The notes below the pieces were generated by a model. It was not told the origin of the DNA. It was given only the letters and a program-made list of their open reading frames with translations, and did not search any database. From an uncultured Pelagibacteraceae bacterium (GTDB taxonomy: Bacteria > Pseudomonadota > Alphaproteobacteria > Pelagibacterales > Pelagibacteraceae), in assembly GCA_902622545.1 (NCBI GenBank), contig CACNQD010000002.1, positions 186,001 through 250,000 of the forward strand: a stretch of 64,000 nucleotides of DNA. The letters run 5' to 3'. The translations under genes and the position numbers were made by a program. Shown in pieces: positions 22,799 to 31,581 of the stretch. Each line of letters begins with the position of its first letter. Position 1 is the stretch's first letter.

Positions 22799-23976
22799 TG
22801 AAGAGTATTAAAGATCACCAAAATCTAGATCATAAGAATGTTTTGCTAAGACTAGATTTAAACGTTCCATTAAAGAATGGCATAGTAACTGATCAAACAA
22901 GAATAGATAAAATTTTACCAATAATAAATTTTTTACTTGGTAAAAATTCACGTATAATAGTTCTCTCGCATGTGGGGCGTCCTAAAGGAAAAAAAAATAA
23001 CGATTTGTCTATGAGGCCAATTTGTAAAAATTTAGAGGAAAAGATTAATAGGAAAATTAAACTTATCAGTGATGATATTTTTAAATTAAAAAAGGAAGAT
23101 TTATTCAAAGAAAAAGAAGGTGAAATTGTTTTCTTAGAGAATATTAGATTTTATAAGGAAGAGGAGAAAAATGACGCTTTATTTGCTAAACAATTAGCGA
23201 GTTTAGCAGATTTGTTTGTTAACGATGCATTTTCGTGTTCTCATAGGGCTCATACTTCTGTGAGTAAAATCACAGAATTCTTGCCCTCTTTTGCGGGACT
23301 CCAATTGGAGGCGGAATTGAATGCTCTGAAAAAAGTTACATCTGAAATTAAAAAGCCAGTAACTTGTATTATCGGCGGATCAAAAATTTCCACAAAAATA
23401 GGAATAATTAAAAATTTAATACCCAAATTTAACAATATTATTATTGTTGGAGGAATGGCAAATAATATTCTTAATTACAAAGGAAATCAAATAGGGAAAT
23501 CAATTAAAGAAGAAAATTGTGAAGCAATAATTGAAGAAATATTTGAAAAATCAAAACAACATTCTTGCTCAATAACCTTTCCGATAGATGTGCTAGTAGG
23601 AAAAAATCTAAATAGCATATCTAAGGTTAAAGAGCTAAGTGAAATAAATGAGGATGATTTAATTCTAGATATAGGCCCAAAAACAATAAATATAATTAAA
23701 AAAGTTATTGAAAAAAGCGAAACAGTTCTTTGGAATGGGCCAGCAGGATATTTCGAGAATCCTAACTTTGCAAATGGCAGTTATGAGATTGCAAAAACAA
23801 TTGTAAAAAAAAATAAAAGCAAATCAATTTATTCAGTCATAGGTGGGGGTGACACAATAGCTTTGATTAATGAAATCAATGCAATTAAAAATTTTAATTT
23901 TGTTTCAACCGCTGGTGGTGCCTTTTTAGAATATCTTGAAGGAAAAGATCTTCCTGGTATAAAAGCTTTAAGTTAA
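22798..23976 (+). CDS. pgk: Phosphoglycerate kinase
   Basis: The enzyme interconverts 1,3-bisphosphoglycerate and 3-phosphoglycerate with ADP/ATP. The 392-residue protein has RLDLNVPLKNG, LSHVGRPKG, the FVNDAFSCSHRAHTS substrate segment, GGSKISTKIG and the nucleotide loop GGGDTIALI. It overlaps gap by one base and is followed one base later by the aldolase gene. Confidence 0.97.
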   Translation: MKSIKDHQNLDHKNVLLRLDLNVPLKNGIVTDQTRIDKILPIINFLLGKNSRIIVLSHVGRPKGKKNNDLSMRPICKNLEEKINRKIKLISDDIFKLKKEDLFKEKEGEIVFLENIRFYKEEEKNDALFAKQLASLADLFVNDAFSCSHRAHTSVSKITEFLPSFAGLQLEAELNALKKVTSEIKKPVTCIIGGSKISTKIGIIKNLIPKFNNIIIVGGMANNILNYKGNQIGKSIKEENCEAIIEEIFEKSKQHSCSITFPIDVLVGKNLNSISKVKELSEINEDDLILDIGPKTINIIKKVIEKSETVLWNGPAGYFENPNFANGSYEIAKTIVKKNKSKSIYSVIGGGDTIALINEINAIKNFNFVSTAGGAFLEYLEGKDLPGIKALS

Positions 23977-23977
23977 A

Positions 23978-24985
23978 ATGTCTGAACTTAATAATATCGC
24001 TCTTAAAATTTTACAAAAAGGTAAAGGTATTCTTGCTGCGGATGAAAGCACTGGCACTATGACCAAAAGATTAGATAGTGTAAATGTACAATCAACTCCA
24101 GAAAATAGATTATTATTTAGAGAAATACTATTTAGTGCGTCATGTATGACTGAATGTATAGGTGGTGTCATACTATACGATGAAACAATAAAACAACAAA
24201 CTTCAAAAAAAAATTTAATCCCAGAATTAATATTAAATATGGGATCTGCTCCAGGAATAAAAGTCGATACAGGAGCTAAGATTTTAGCAGGGTCACCAGA
24301 AGAAAAGATTACTGAAGGCTTAGATGGATTAAGAGAAAGGTTAAAAGAATATTATAGAATTGGAGCAAAATTTACAAAATGGAGAGGTGTTTACAATATA
24401 TCTAAAAGTTATCCTAGTAAACTTTCTATTCACTCTAATGCTCATGCGCTAGCTAGATACTCTGCTTTAGTTCAAGAATGCAATATGGTTCCAATTGTCG
24501 AGCCCGAAGTATTAATGGATGGCGATCATTCCGCAAAAGATTGTTTTTCAAAAACCTCAGAGGTGATTAAAAAATGTTTTGAAGAATTAATTTTACACAA
24601 AGTTGATTTGAAGGGAATAATACTTAAACCTAATATGATTTTAGCTGGTAACAAATGTAAAGATAAAATTTCAAAAGAAGAAGTTGCAAAATTAACTTTA
24701 GAATGTTTAAAAAATTCTGTTCCTTCAGAGGTTCCAGGTATAGCTTTTTTATCTGGAGGTCAATCTGAATTAGAGGCAACAGAAAATCTGAATTTAATTA
24801 ATAAAATTAATGATACTAGTTTTATTATGAGTTTTTCATATGGTCGAGCTTTACAACAAAGTGCCTTAAAATTTTGGTCTAAAGACACAAAAAATATTGA
24901 GGGAACACAAAAGATTTTTAACCACCGGGCTAAAATGAATACGTTAGCGGCTCAAGGAAAATGGTCTAAAGATCTTGAGAATTAA
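23978..24985 (+). CDS. fba: Fructose-bisphosphate aldolase, class I
   Basis: The enzyme reversibly cleaves fructose-1,6-bisphosphate. The 335-residue protein belongs to the class I, Schiff-base type: it begins with GKGILAADESTGTM, has KWRGVY, EPEVLMDGDH and the active-site lysine in ILKPNM, then SGGQSE. Class I enzymes need no metal, unlike the zinc class II enzymes commonest in bacteria. The gene follows tkt-gap-pgk in one run, which in an organism without an obvious upper glycolytic kinase nearby would serve gluconeogenesis and pentose supply. Confidence 0.96.
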   Translation: MSELNNIALKILQKGKGILAADESTGTMTKRLDSVNVQSTPENRLLFREILFSASCMTECIGGVILYDETIKQQTSKKNLIPELILNMGSAPGIKVDTGAKILAGSPEEKITEGLDGLRERLKEYYRIGAKFTKWRGVYNISKSYPSKLSIHSNAHALARYSALVQECNMVPIVEPEVLMDGDHSAKDCFSKTSEVIKKCFEELILHKVDLKGIILKPNMILAGNKCKDKISKEEVAKLTLECLKNSVPSEVPGIAFLSGGQSELEATENLNLINKINDTSFIMSFSYGRALQQSALKFWSKDTKNIEGTQKIFNHRAKMNTLAAQGKWSKDLEN

Positions 24986-25589
24986 TAAAAAAAAATTTAT
25001 TTATTTAATATCTCCACTAAGGATCAAAAAATCTTTTTACAGTGACTTAATTAAAATATTTAAAACAAATAAAGTTAGTTTTTTTCAGCTAAGGCTTAAG
25101 AAGGAAAGTTTAAAAAAAAAATTGATTATTGGAAAAAAAATAAAAAAAATCTGTAAGAATTTTAATGTAAATTTTCTTATAAATGATGATATTTTTTTAA
25201 CTAAAAAATTAAATGCAGATGGCTGTCACCTAGGTCAAAAAGATATGAATGTCTTAAATGCAAGAAAGCTTGTTGGAAATAAAATAATAGGAGTGACTTG
25301 CCACAATTCAATTAAGTTAGCTAGAATTGCTATAAGAAATAAAGCTGATTACTTGGCTTTTGGAGCTTTTAATTTATCAAAAACAAAAAAGGTAAAATAT
25401 AGAGCATCAGTCAACACATTAAAAAAGGCTAGAAAGATCACAGATAAACCCATAGTTGCTATAGGAGGTATTAATTCTAATAATTACCAAAAACTTTTAT
25501 TGAATAAAGCAAACTTTTTAGCTATTTCAGGCTACATTTGGAAAAACAAAAAAAATAAACCTATAGAGGCTATAAAAAAATTTAAATGA
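24975..25589 (+). CDS. thiE: Thiamine-phosphate synthase
   Basis: The enzyme couples HMP-PP and thiazole phosphate to thiamine phosphate. The 204-residue TIM-barrel protein has LINDDIFL, the family motif ADGCHLGQKDM, IGVTCHN, ADYLAFGAFNLSKTKK and a C-terminal AIGGIN. The only usable start is a TTG inside the end of fba (11-base overlap). It is very lysine-rich and shorter at the N-terminus than many ThiE proteins. Its partner thiD is at 5384-6193. Placement after the ThDP-dependent tkt operon is notable but may be chance. Confidence 0.88.
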   Translation: MRINKKKFIYLISPLRIKKSFYSDLIKIFKTNKVSFFQLRLKKESLKKKLIIGKKIKKICKNFNVNFLINDDIFLTKKLNADGCHLGQKDMNVLNARKLVGNKIIGVTCHNSIKLARIAIRNKADYLAFGAFNLSKTKKVKYRASVNTLKKARKITDKPIVAIGGINSNNYQKLLLNKANFLAISGYIWKNKKNKPIEAIKKFK

Positions 25590-26146
25590 AAATTAACGCT
25601 GGTGAAATTAGAGTTGGTATGCTTTTAGAATATAAAAACGATTTATGGCAAGTATTAAAAACACAACATGTAAAACCTGGTAAGGGTGGAGCATTTGCAC
25701 AAGTAGAAATGAAAAGTATTAATAAAAATACAAAATTAAATGAAAGATTTAGATCGAGTGAAACTGTTGAAAAAGCATCGCTAGATGAATTAAAATATAA
25801 TTATTTATATGAAGATGAAAAAAATTATTTTTTTATTGAGCCCAAATCCTTTGAACAAATTGAAGTTAATAAACGGATAGTCGGAGAAAAAGGGAAATTA
25901 CTTATTGAAAATTTGGAAGTTTCAATAAGTTTTTACAACGATGCGGCAATTTCTGTTGAATTACCTAATCAAATAAAGTGTAGAGTCAAAAATACGGACG
26001 TAGCATTGAAAGGTCAAACAGTTTCTTCTTCATACAAACCTGCCACTTTAGAAAACGGTTTTAATATTCAAGTACCACCATTTATAGAGTCTGGGGACGA
26101 AATAGTTGTCGATACTAGAACTATAGAATATTTAAAAAAGGTATAA
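25586..26146 (+). CDS. efp: Elongation factor P
   Basis: EF-P helps ribosomes form bonds at consecutive prolines. The 186-residue protein has the three-domain layout; domain I contains the loop KPGKGGAF with the tip lysine that is beta-lysylated or otherwise modified in many bacteria. The C-terminal GDEIVVDTRTIEYL is typical. No epmA or epmB is in the window. The start overlaps the thiE stop by 4 bases. Confidence 0.97.
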   Translation: MKINAGEIRVGMLLEYKNDLWQVLKTQHVKPGKGGAFAQVEMKSINKNTKLNERFRSSETVEKASLDELKYNYLYEDEKNYFFIEPKSFEQIEVNKRIVGEKGKLLIENLEVSISFYNDAAISVELPNQIKCRVKNTDVALKGQTVSSSYKPATLENGFNIQVPPFIESGDEIVVDTRTIEYLKKV

Positions 26147-26147
26147 T

Positions 26148-26888
26148 ATGAATTCTATTTCTCCTAACTTAAATCTAATGATCAAAGCATCCGAAAAAGC
26201 CTCGAAAATACTGATAAGAGATTTCGGTGAACTAGAAAAATTACAGGTTTCTTTGAAGGGCCCAAATAATTTTGTTACGAATGCAGACAAAAAAGCTGAA
26301 GAAATTATTATTTCAGAACTTGAAAAATCTAAAAAAAATTTTTCAATTTTGACAGAAGAAAGTGGTTTTATAGAAAAAAAAGATAAAGAAAATTTTTGGA
26401 TTATTGATCCAATTGATGGAACTACTAATTTTCTAAATGGTGTTCCACATTTTTGTATATCTATTGCTTTATTAGTTGATAAAGAGATTATAGCAGGTGT
26501 CATATATGACCCAATAAAGGATGAAATTTTTTTTGCTGAAAAAAACAATGGCTCATATTTGAATAATAAGAGTATAAGAGTTTCACAAAAAAATAAGATT
26601 CATGATTGTTTATATGGAGTGAATTTTAGGAATAACCTTCCTGAAAACTTTTTAATAAGAAATACTGGAAGCGCAGCCCTAGATTTAGCATATGTATCTT
26701 CAGGAAGATTTGATGGATGTTTACAAAAAAATGTTAATCTTTGGGATATAGCAGCGGGTACTTTACTTATAAAGGAGGCGGGAGGGATAGTTGATAATTT
26801 CGAATTAAAAAAATTTAATAAAATAAGCATTAAAGCATCAAACGAGAGAATAAATGGCGATTTGAACAAAAAAATTAATATCTTTTAA
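26148..26888 (+). CDS. suhB: Inositol monophosphatase family protein (SuhB)
   Basis: This Mg-dependent phosphatase acts on inositol or related sugar phosphates; in E. coli SuhB also joins rRNA antitermination complexes. The 246-residue protein has the three metal motifs: EESGF near residue 66, [11 protein letters not shown] and the C-terminal [16 protein letters not shown]. It starts one base after efp, an order common in alphaproteobacteria. Whether it has the ribosomal role here cannot be told. Confidence 0.93.
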   Translation: MNSISPNLNLMIKASEKASKILIRDFGELEKLQVSLKGPNNFVTNADKKAEEIIISELEKSKKNFSILTEESGFIEKKDKENFWIIDPIDGTTNFLNGVPHFCISIALLVDKEIIAGVIYDPIKDEIFFAEKNNGSYLNNKSIRVSQKNKIHDCLYGVNFRNNLPENFLIRNTGSAALDLAYVSSGRFDGCLQKNVNLWDIAAGTLLIKEAGGIVDNFELKKFNKISIKASNERINGDLNKKINIF

Positions 26889-26916
26889 TTGTTTTATAAA
26901 TTTGTTTTGCTATAAA
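26889..26916 (+). promoter_or_regulatory. Putative sigma-70 promoter of rpmE
   Basis: TTGTTT at 26889-26894 and TATAAA at 26911-26916 are separated by 16 bases, close to the sigma-70 consensus. The predicted transcription start, about seven bases after the -10, falls at or next to the rpmE ATG at 26923. In DNA this AT-rich, chance matches are common, so this is a suggestion only. Confidence 0.4.
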
Positions 26917-26922
26917 TTCGCT

Positions 26923-27153
26923 ATGAAAAAAAATATTCACCCTAACTATCACAAAATAAAAGTCGAGATGACAGATGGCACTCAATTTGAAACAAAATCA
27001 ACATGGGGTAATGAAGGAGACGTATTAAAACTTGAAATTGACCCAAAATCACATTCAGCGTGGACAGGTGGAAAACAGAAAATCTTAGATAAAGGTAGAG
27101 TGAGTAAATTTAATAAAAAATTTCAAAACTTTAAATCAGAAACAAAAAAATAA
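26923..27153 (+). CDS. rpmE: 50S ribosomal protein L31 (zinc-free type)
   Basis: L31 bridges the two ribosomal subunits. I start it at [10 protein letters not shown] because the family begins there; a TTG seven codons upstream would add a spurious tail. The 76-residue protein lacks the CxxC zinc pairs of the C+ form, which makes it the zinc-independent type. No Shine-Dalgarno sequence is visible before the ATG. It lies between suhB and trcR. Confidence 0.93.
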   Translation: MKKNIHPNYHKIKVEMTDGTQFETKSTWGNEGDVLKLEIDPKSHSAWTGGKQKILDKGRVSKFNKKFQNFKSETKK

Positions 27154-27161
27154 TTCCAATT

Positions 27162-27734
27162 ATGACAATTACACCGTTAATGCCAATGGCAACAGCAGTA
27201 TGGCTTGTTGAAAATACAACGTTAACATTTAAGCAGATTGCAAAATTTTGCAACTTGCATGAGATAGAAGTACAAGGTATTGCTGATGGAGAAGTAGCAA
27301 AGGGAATTAAACCCTACAATCCAATAACCTCTGGACAATTAACAAAAGAAGAAATTGATTTATCCAGTAAAGATCAAGACAGACCACTAAATATTACAAA
27401 CTACGACATTGATGTAAAAGAAGAAGAAAAAAAATTAAAGAAGTATGTGCCTTTATCAAAAAGACAAGATAAGCCAGACTCTGTTCTATGGCTAATTAAA
27501 AATCATTCACAATTAAAAGACTCTCAAATTGCTAAACTTGTAGGTATTACCAAAAACTCTGTAGTTGCAATTAGAAACAAAAGTTATTGGAATTTTAGTA
27601 GTTTAAACCCAAAAGACCCTGTCGCTATAAATTTATTTTCTCAAAAAGAATTAACTGAAGCTTTAGATAAGGCTGAAAGACGTATAAAGAGAGAGAAAAA
27701 ACTTAAAGAAAAAGCCCAAAAACAAAATCTTTAA
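27162..27734 (+). CDS. trcR: TrcR-like cell-cycle regulator (DUF1013)
   Basis: The alphaproteobacteria-restricted DUF1013 family includes Caulobacter TrcR, an RNA-polymerase-associated transcription factor tied to cell-cycle genes. The 190-residue protein opens with LMPMATAVWLVENTTLTFKQ and has two helix-turn-helix-like regions, about residues 20-45 (FKQIAKFCNLHEIEVQGIADGEV) and 115-140 (DSQIAKLVGITKNSVVAIRN), then a basic coiled tail. Function is by homology; the DNA or polymerase target here is unknown. Confidence 0.85.
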   Translation: MTITPLMPMATAVWLVENTTLTFKQIAKFCNLHEIEVQGIADGEVAKGIKPYNPITSGQLTKEEIDLSSKDQDRPLNITNYDIDVKEEEKKLKKYVPLSKRQDKPDSVLWLIKNHSQLKDSQIAKLVGITKNSVVAIRNKSYWNFSSLNPKDPVAINLFSQKELTEALDKAERRIKREKKLKEKAQKQNL

Positions 27735-27741
27735 ACTGGAT

Positions 27742-27767
27742 AAAAAATTATAGACATAATTTTTTTT
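27742..27767 (+). terminator. Weak A/T-only hairpin with T-run after trcR
   Basis: A ten-pair stem made only of A-T pairs (27742-27751 with 27756-27765) encloses the four-base loop AGAC and runs directly into a stretch of T residues. The geometry is that of an intrinsic terminator, but an all-A/T stem is weak and such palindromes arise easily in this DNA. It lies between the trcR stop and rpsU. Confidence 0.3.
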
Positions 27768-27789
27768 AGATGTTAATACCTACGCATTT

Positions 27790-27996
27790 TTGGAGGATGT
27801 TATTAAAATAGACGTAAAAGATAATAATGTAGAGCAAGCTTTGAGAGTTTTAAAGAGAAAACTTCAAAGAGATGGTTTCTTTAAAATTGTTAAACTTAAA
27901 TCTAATTATGAAAAACCCTCGGAAAAAAAGAAAAGAATTCTTCAAGAGAATATTAAAAGAGTAAAAAAACTGAATAAATTAAAAAACAGAATTTAA
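27790..27996 (+). CDS. rpsU: 30S ribosomal protein S21
   Basis: S21 helps the 30S subunit recognise initiation sites. The protein has the family pattern DNNVEQALRVLKRKLQRDG and KSNYEKPSEKKKR. The coordinates use a TTG at 27790. However, the best Shine-Dalgarno sequence in the area, GGAGG (27792-27796), lies inside that frame and is five bases before an in-frame ATT at 27802. Starting at ATT would give a 64-residue protein whose first residues line up exactly with usual alphaproteobacterial S21. I think ATT (27802) is the more likely start. The stop is three bases before the initiator tRNA. Confidence 0.92.
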   Translation: MEDVIKIDVKDNNVEQALRVLKRKLQRDGFFKIVKLKSNYEKPSEKKKRILQENIKRVKKLNKLKNRI

Positions 27997-27999
27997 TAT

Positions 28000-28076
<77 letters not shown>

Positions 28077-28080
28077 ATCT

Positions 28081-28776
28081 TCAAATTTTAAATTTAGATT
28101 TTCTACTATCAACCAAAAAAGCTTTAACAGTATCTCTAGTTAAACTTTTAAATGATTTACCAAATTTTTCAATTTTTGAGATAATATTAGGTGGAATTGT
28201 TATTATATGACAACCAATCTGTGAGGCTTGCAAATAGTTATAAGGTTCTCTTACACTTGCCCAAAGTATTTTCACTTTTTTAAATTTTTTTGCTGCCTTA
28301 ATACTTTTTTTTATTTCTGGTATTGGATCCTTTCCTGCGTCTCCAGCTCTTCCAGCAAATATTGATATAATAACATTAGAATTTTTTTTTAAATTACTTA
28401 ATATTTTTAAAGTTTGCTTAAAAGTATAAACTGCTGTGATATTCATTTTAATGTTATTTTTGGTTAATTCGTGGATAGCGTTACCCATAAAAACTCCTTT
28501 TGAGGTTTCGACTGGTATCTTTACATAAACGTTTTTTCCCCAGGACTTAATTTTTAGTGCCTGTTTTAAAATATTATTATGATCATCTGCAAATACTTCG
28601 AAAGAAATTGGTTTGTCTTTACATACTTTAAGGATTTCTTTAGAGTATGTTTCGTAATCTTTTGCACCTGCTTTTCTCATTAAACTTGGATTAGTAGTAA
28701 ATCCCTTAACTATTTTCTTCTTAGAGTACTTTTTGATAGTTTTTAAATCAGCAATATCACAATAAATTTGAGTCAC
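28081..28776 (-). CDS. Transaldolase / fructose-6-phosphate aldolase family protein
   Basis: The 231-residue protein belongs to the small TalC/Fsa group of class I aldolases. It has CDIADL, GFTTNPSLMRK, an active-site lysine in VYVKIPVE, TAVYTFKQT and ISIFAGRAGDAG. Transaldolase activity (dihydroxyacetone transfer in the pentose phosphate pathway) is likely, since transketolase is encoded at 19854. The residue pattern does not decide between transaldolase and fructose-6-phosphate aldolase. It is the last gene of the pnt run, two bases after pntB. Confidence 0.85.
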   Translation of the reverse strand: MTQIYCDIADLKTIKKYSKKKIVKGFTTNPSLMRKAGAKDYETYSKEILKVCKDKPISFEVFADDHNNILKQALKIKSWGKNVYVKIPVETSKGVFMGNAIHELTKNNIKMNITAVYTFKQTLKILSNLKKNSNVIISIFAGRAGDAGKDPIPEIKKSIKAAKKFKKVKILWASVREPYNYLQASQIGCHIITIPPNIISKIEKFGKSFKSLTRDTVKAFLVDSRKSKFKI

Positions 28777-28778
28777 TT

Positions 28779-30176
28779 TTAGAAACTTTTAATAATGTCT
28801 TCAGTCATTTTTTTTGCATCAGCAAATAACATTAAAGTATTTTCTCTGTAAAATAAGTCATTATCTACCCCCGCATAACCTGGTGAAAGACTTCTTTTTA
28901 CAAATAAAACTGATTTTGCCTTCTCCACATCTAAAATCGGCATACCGTAAATAGGGCTTTGAGGATCGGTTTTTGCTACTGGATTTGTAACATCGTTAGC
29001 GCCAATAACATAGGCAACATCGCAGTTAGCGAAATCATTATTTATTTCTTCTAATTCAAAGACCTCATCATATGGAACATTTGCCTCTGCCAATAATACA
29101 TTCATATGGCCTGGCATTCTTCCGGCAACCGGGTGTATTGCGTAAGAAACTTTGATACCATTTTTTTTTAAAGTATCCACCATTTCTCTAAGAGCGTGTT
29201 GGGCCTGTGCAACAGCCATTCCATAACCCGGCACAATAATAACTGAAGAGGCATTCTTCATTAAAAAAGCGGCATCATCTGAGTTTCCACTTTTAACTGG
29301 TTTTTGCTCTTTATTATCCGATTTAGATATTTGATCTGCTCCCCCAAATCCTCCAAGAATAACACTAAAGAAAGATCTATTCATACCTTTGCACATTATA
29401 TAAGATAAAATTGCTCCAGATGACCCTACTAAAGCTCCTGTAATAATTAAAGCCGTATTTTCTAAAGTAAAACCTATTCCTGCTGCTGCCCAACCTGAAT
29501 AAGAGTTCAACATTGAAATTACAACAGGCATGTCAGCTCCGCCTATTGGAATTATTAGTAAAATGCCAACTAAAAAAGAGATGACAATTAAAGACCAAAA
29601 TAAATTTGAATTTTGCGTTGAACAAAGAAAATAAGTTAAAAAAATGATAGATATTAAAATAAGTAAATTCAATATATGTTGCCCAGGAAATGTTATTGGC
29701 GCCCCTGACATTATTCCCCTTAATTTTAGAAATGCAATTATTGAGCCTGAAAAAGTTATTGCGCCAACAGCAGCGCCTATTGACATTTCTATCAAACTTG
29801 CAAGCTTAATATTTCCTGTGAAACCAAGATTAAAAGCCTCTGGATTTAGAAAAGCTGAAATTGCTACAAAAACTGCTGCTAGACCAACTAAGCTATGAAA
29901 GCCAGCTACTAACTCTGGCATTGCGGTCATGGGTATTTTAAAAGCAATAAATGCACCAATGCTTCCACCAATTAAAAGAAACACAATTACATAAATAAAG
30001 CTAGTTGAAAAATTACCTATAGATAAAAATGTTACTATTACAGCAATTGACATCCCCAAAATACCAAAAAAATTTCCTTGTCTAGAAGTTTCAGGAGAAG
30101 AAAGTCCCCTTAAAGCTAGAATAAATAATACTCCAGAAATTAGATAAAATAACGCTAATAAATTTATTGAAATCAT
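28779..30176 (-). CDS. pntB: NAD(P) transhydrogenase subunit beta
   Basis: PntB supplies most of the membrane channel and the NADP(H)-binding domain III of the proton-translocating transhydrogenase, which makes NADPH from NADH using the proton gradient. The 465-residue protein has about nine membrane helices in its first 260 residues, then domain III with VPGYGMAVAQAQH, HPVAGRMPGHMNVLLAEA and GANDVTNP. It overlaps pntAB by 4 bases. Confidence 0.96.
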   Translation of the reverse strand: MISINLLALFYLISGVLFILALRGLSSPETSRQGNFFGILGMSIAVIVTFLSIGNFSTSFIYVIVFLLIGGSIGAFIAFKIPMTAMPELVAGFHSLVGLAAVFVAISAFLNPEAFNLGFTGNIKLASLIEMSIGAAVGAITFSGSIIAFLKLRGIMSGAPITFPGQHILNLLILISIIFLTYFLCSTQNSNLFWSLIVISFLVGILLIIPIGGADMPVVISMLNSYSGWAAAGIGFTLENTALIITGALVGSSGAILSYIMCKGMNRSFFSVILGGFGGADQISKSDNKEQKPVKSGNSDDAAFLMKNASSVIIVPGYGMAVAQAQHALREMVDTLKKNGIKVSYAIHPVAGRMPGHMNVLLAEANVPYDEVFELEEINNDFANCDVAYVIGANDVTNPVAKTDPQSPIYGMPILDVEKAKSVLFVKRSLSPGYAGVDNDLFYRENTLMLFADAKKMTEDIIKSF

Positions 30177-30475
30177 TTTTTCTTCTTTTTGTACATTGCT
30201 AACATTCTTTGTGTTACTAAAAATCCTCCAAAAATATTAACTGCGGCCAATATAATAGCTAAAAAACCAAATACACTTGCTTCATTAAAAACATTTTCAT
30301 TATTTCCAGCTAGTGCAGCAATTATTGCTCCAACTATAATTACTGAAGAAATCGCATTCGTCACTGACATTAATGGCGTATGTAGAGATGGAGTTACGCT
30401 CCACACTACGTAATAACCGACAAATATTGACAAAATAAAAATACTCAGTCTAAAAACAAAAGGATCTATTTCCAT
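30173..30475 (-). CDS. pntAB: NAD(P) transhydrogenase subunit alpha 2 (membrane part)
   Basis: This 100-residue protein carries the membrane helices that in E. coli are the C-terminus of PntA. Three hydrophobic segments (about 8-25, 38-57, 67-88) and the stretch VTPSLHTPLMSVTNAISS identify it. A separate PntAB gene is the usual alphaproteobacterial arrangement. It starts one base after the pntAA stop and overlaps pntB. Confidence 0.95.
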   Translation of the reverse strand: MEIDPFVFRLSIFILSIFVGYYVVWSVTPSLHTPLMSVTNAISSVIIVGAIIAALAGNNENVFNEASVFGFLAIILAAVNIFGGFLVTQRMLAMYKKKKK

Positions 30476-30476
30476 A

Positions 30477-31565
30477 CTATTTTACCAAAGTTTTTTTAAT
30501 AATTTCGTCTTCTAAGTTTATATTAATCTTATTATTTTTTTTATCATACAAATTAATTACAAAATTAAGTAAATTTTTAGAATATAAATTTGATGCTGAT
30601 ATCGGAAGTTTATTAAGTAAATTACTATCTCCCAAAATTTTAACTCCTTCAATATCGACTATTTTATCTGCTTTTGTAAAATCTGTATTACCGCCTTGAG
30701 AAGCAGCTAAATCATAAATAACTGAACCTTTTGGCATTACTTTAATCATGGCCTCTTTTATTATCACTGGGGCTTTTTTACCAGGAATTAAAGCTGTACA
30801 AACAACTATATCAATTTTTTTTAATGTTTCGGTCAATAAGTTTTCTTGTTTTTTTTTAAATTCATCAGAAGTTTCTTTTGCATATCCTCCGGATGTCTCA
30901 AGATTCTCTGATCCTTCGACGACTAAAAATTTACCGCCTAAACTTTCAACTTGTTCTTTGGATGCCATCCTAACATCTGTTGCAAAGACAATTGCCCCCA
31001 TTCTTTTTGCTGTTGCTATAGCCTGTAATCCAGCAACCCCAGCACCTACAACAAGAACCTTCGCTGCAGGAATAGTGCCAGCTGCAGTCATCATCATTGG
31101 TATTGCCTTATTAAAAAAAGAGAATGCGTCAATAACCGCTTTATAGCCAGCAAGGTTTGCTTGTGAAGACAAAATATCCATAGACTGAGCACGAGTAATT
31201 CGCGGAAGTAGTTCCAATGAAAAAACATTAATTTTATTCCCAGAAAGTTTTGATATAATATCTTTATTTTTGGCTGGATCAAAAACTCCTATCAAATTTT
31301 TGTTTGGACTTAAACTTTTCAAATCATGCTCATTTGGTAAATTTAATTGTAATAAAATATCAGAATCTTTTATAATTTTTTCTTTATCACTAAAAAGCTC
31401 TGCACCATTTTCTGAGAACTTTTCATCATTTATGTCAAGATGTTCACCATAGTTTTTTTCAAGATATACTTTAAAACCATTTGAGATAAATTTTTTTACA
31501 TTATCAGGCGTAACTGAAATTCTTTTCTCAGTATCTTTATTTTCGCTAACAGATCCAATAATCAT
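30477..31565 (-). CDS. pntAA: NAD(P) transhydrogenase subunit alpha 1 (NAD-binding part)
   Basis: This soluble domain I binds NAD(H). I start it at MIIGSVSENKD; a start ten codons earlier would add an unrelated tail and run close to the upstream oxidase gene. The 362-residue protein has RISVTPDNVKKF near the N-terminus, the alanine-dehydrogenase-like fold with VLVVGAGVAGLQAIATAKRMGA, ATDVR, and DLAASQGGNT. The proteins PntAA, PntAB and PntB are encoded in order. Confidence 0.96.
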   Translation of the reverse strand: MIIGSVSENKDTEKRISVTPDNVKKFISNGFKVYLEKNYGEHLDINDEKFSENGAELFSDKEKIIKDSDILLQLNLPNEHDLKSLSPNKNLIGVFDPAKNKDIISKLSGNKINVFSLELLPRITRAQSMDILSSQANLAGYKAVIDAFSFFNKAIPMMMTAAGTIPAAKVLVVGAGVAGLQAIATAKRMGAIVFATDVRMASKEQVESLGGKFLVVEGSENLETSGGYAKETSDEFKKKQENLLTETLKKIDIVVCTALIPGKKAPVIIKEAMIKVMPKGSVIYDLAASQGGNTDFTKADKIVDIEGVKILGDSNLLNKLPISASNLYSKNLLNFVINLYDKKNNKININLEDEIIKKTLVK

Positions 31566-31581
31566 CAATATTAATTTGAAT

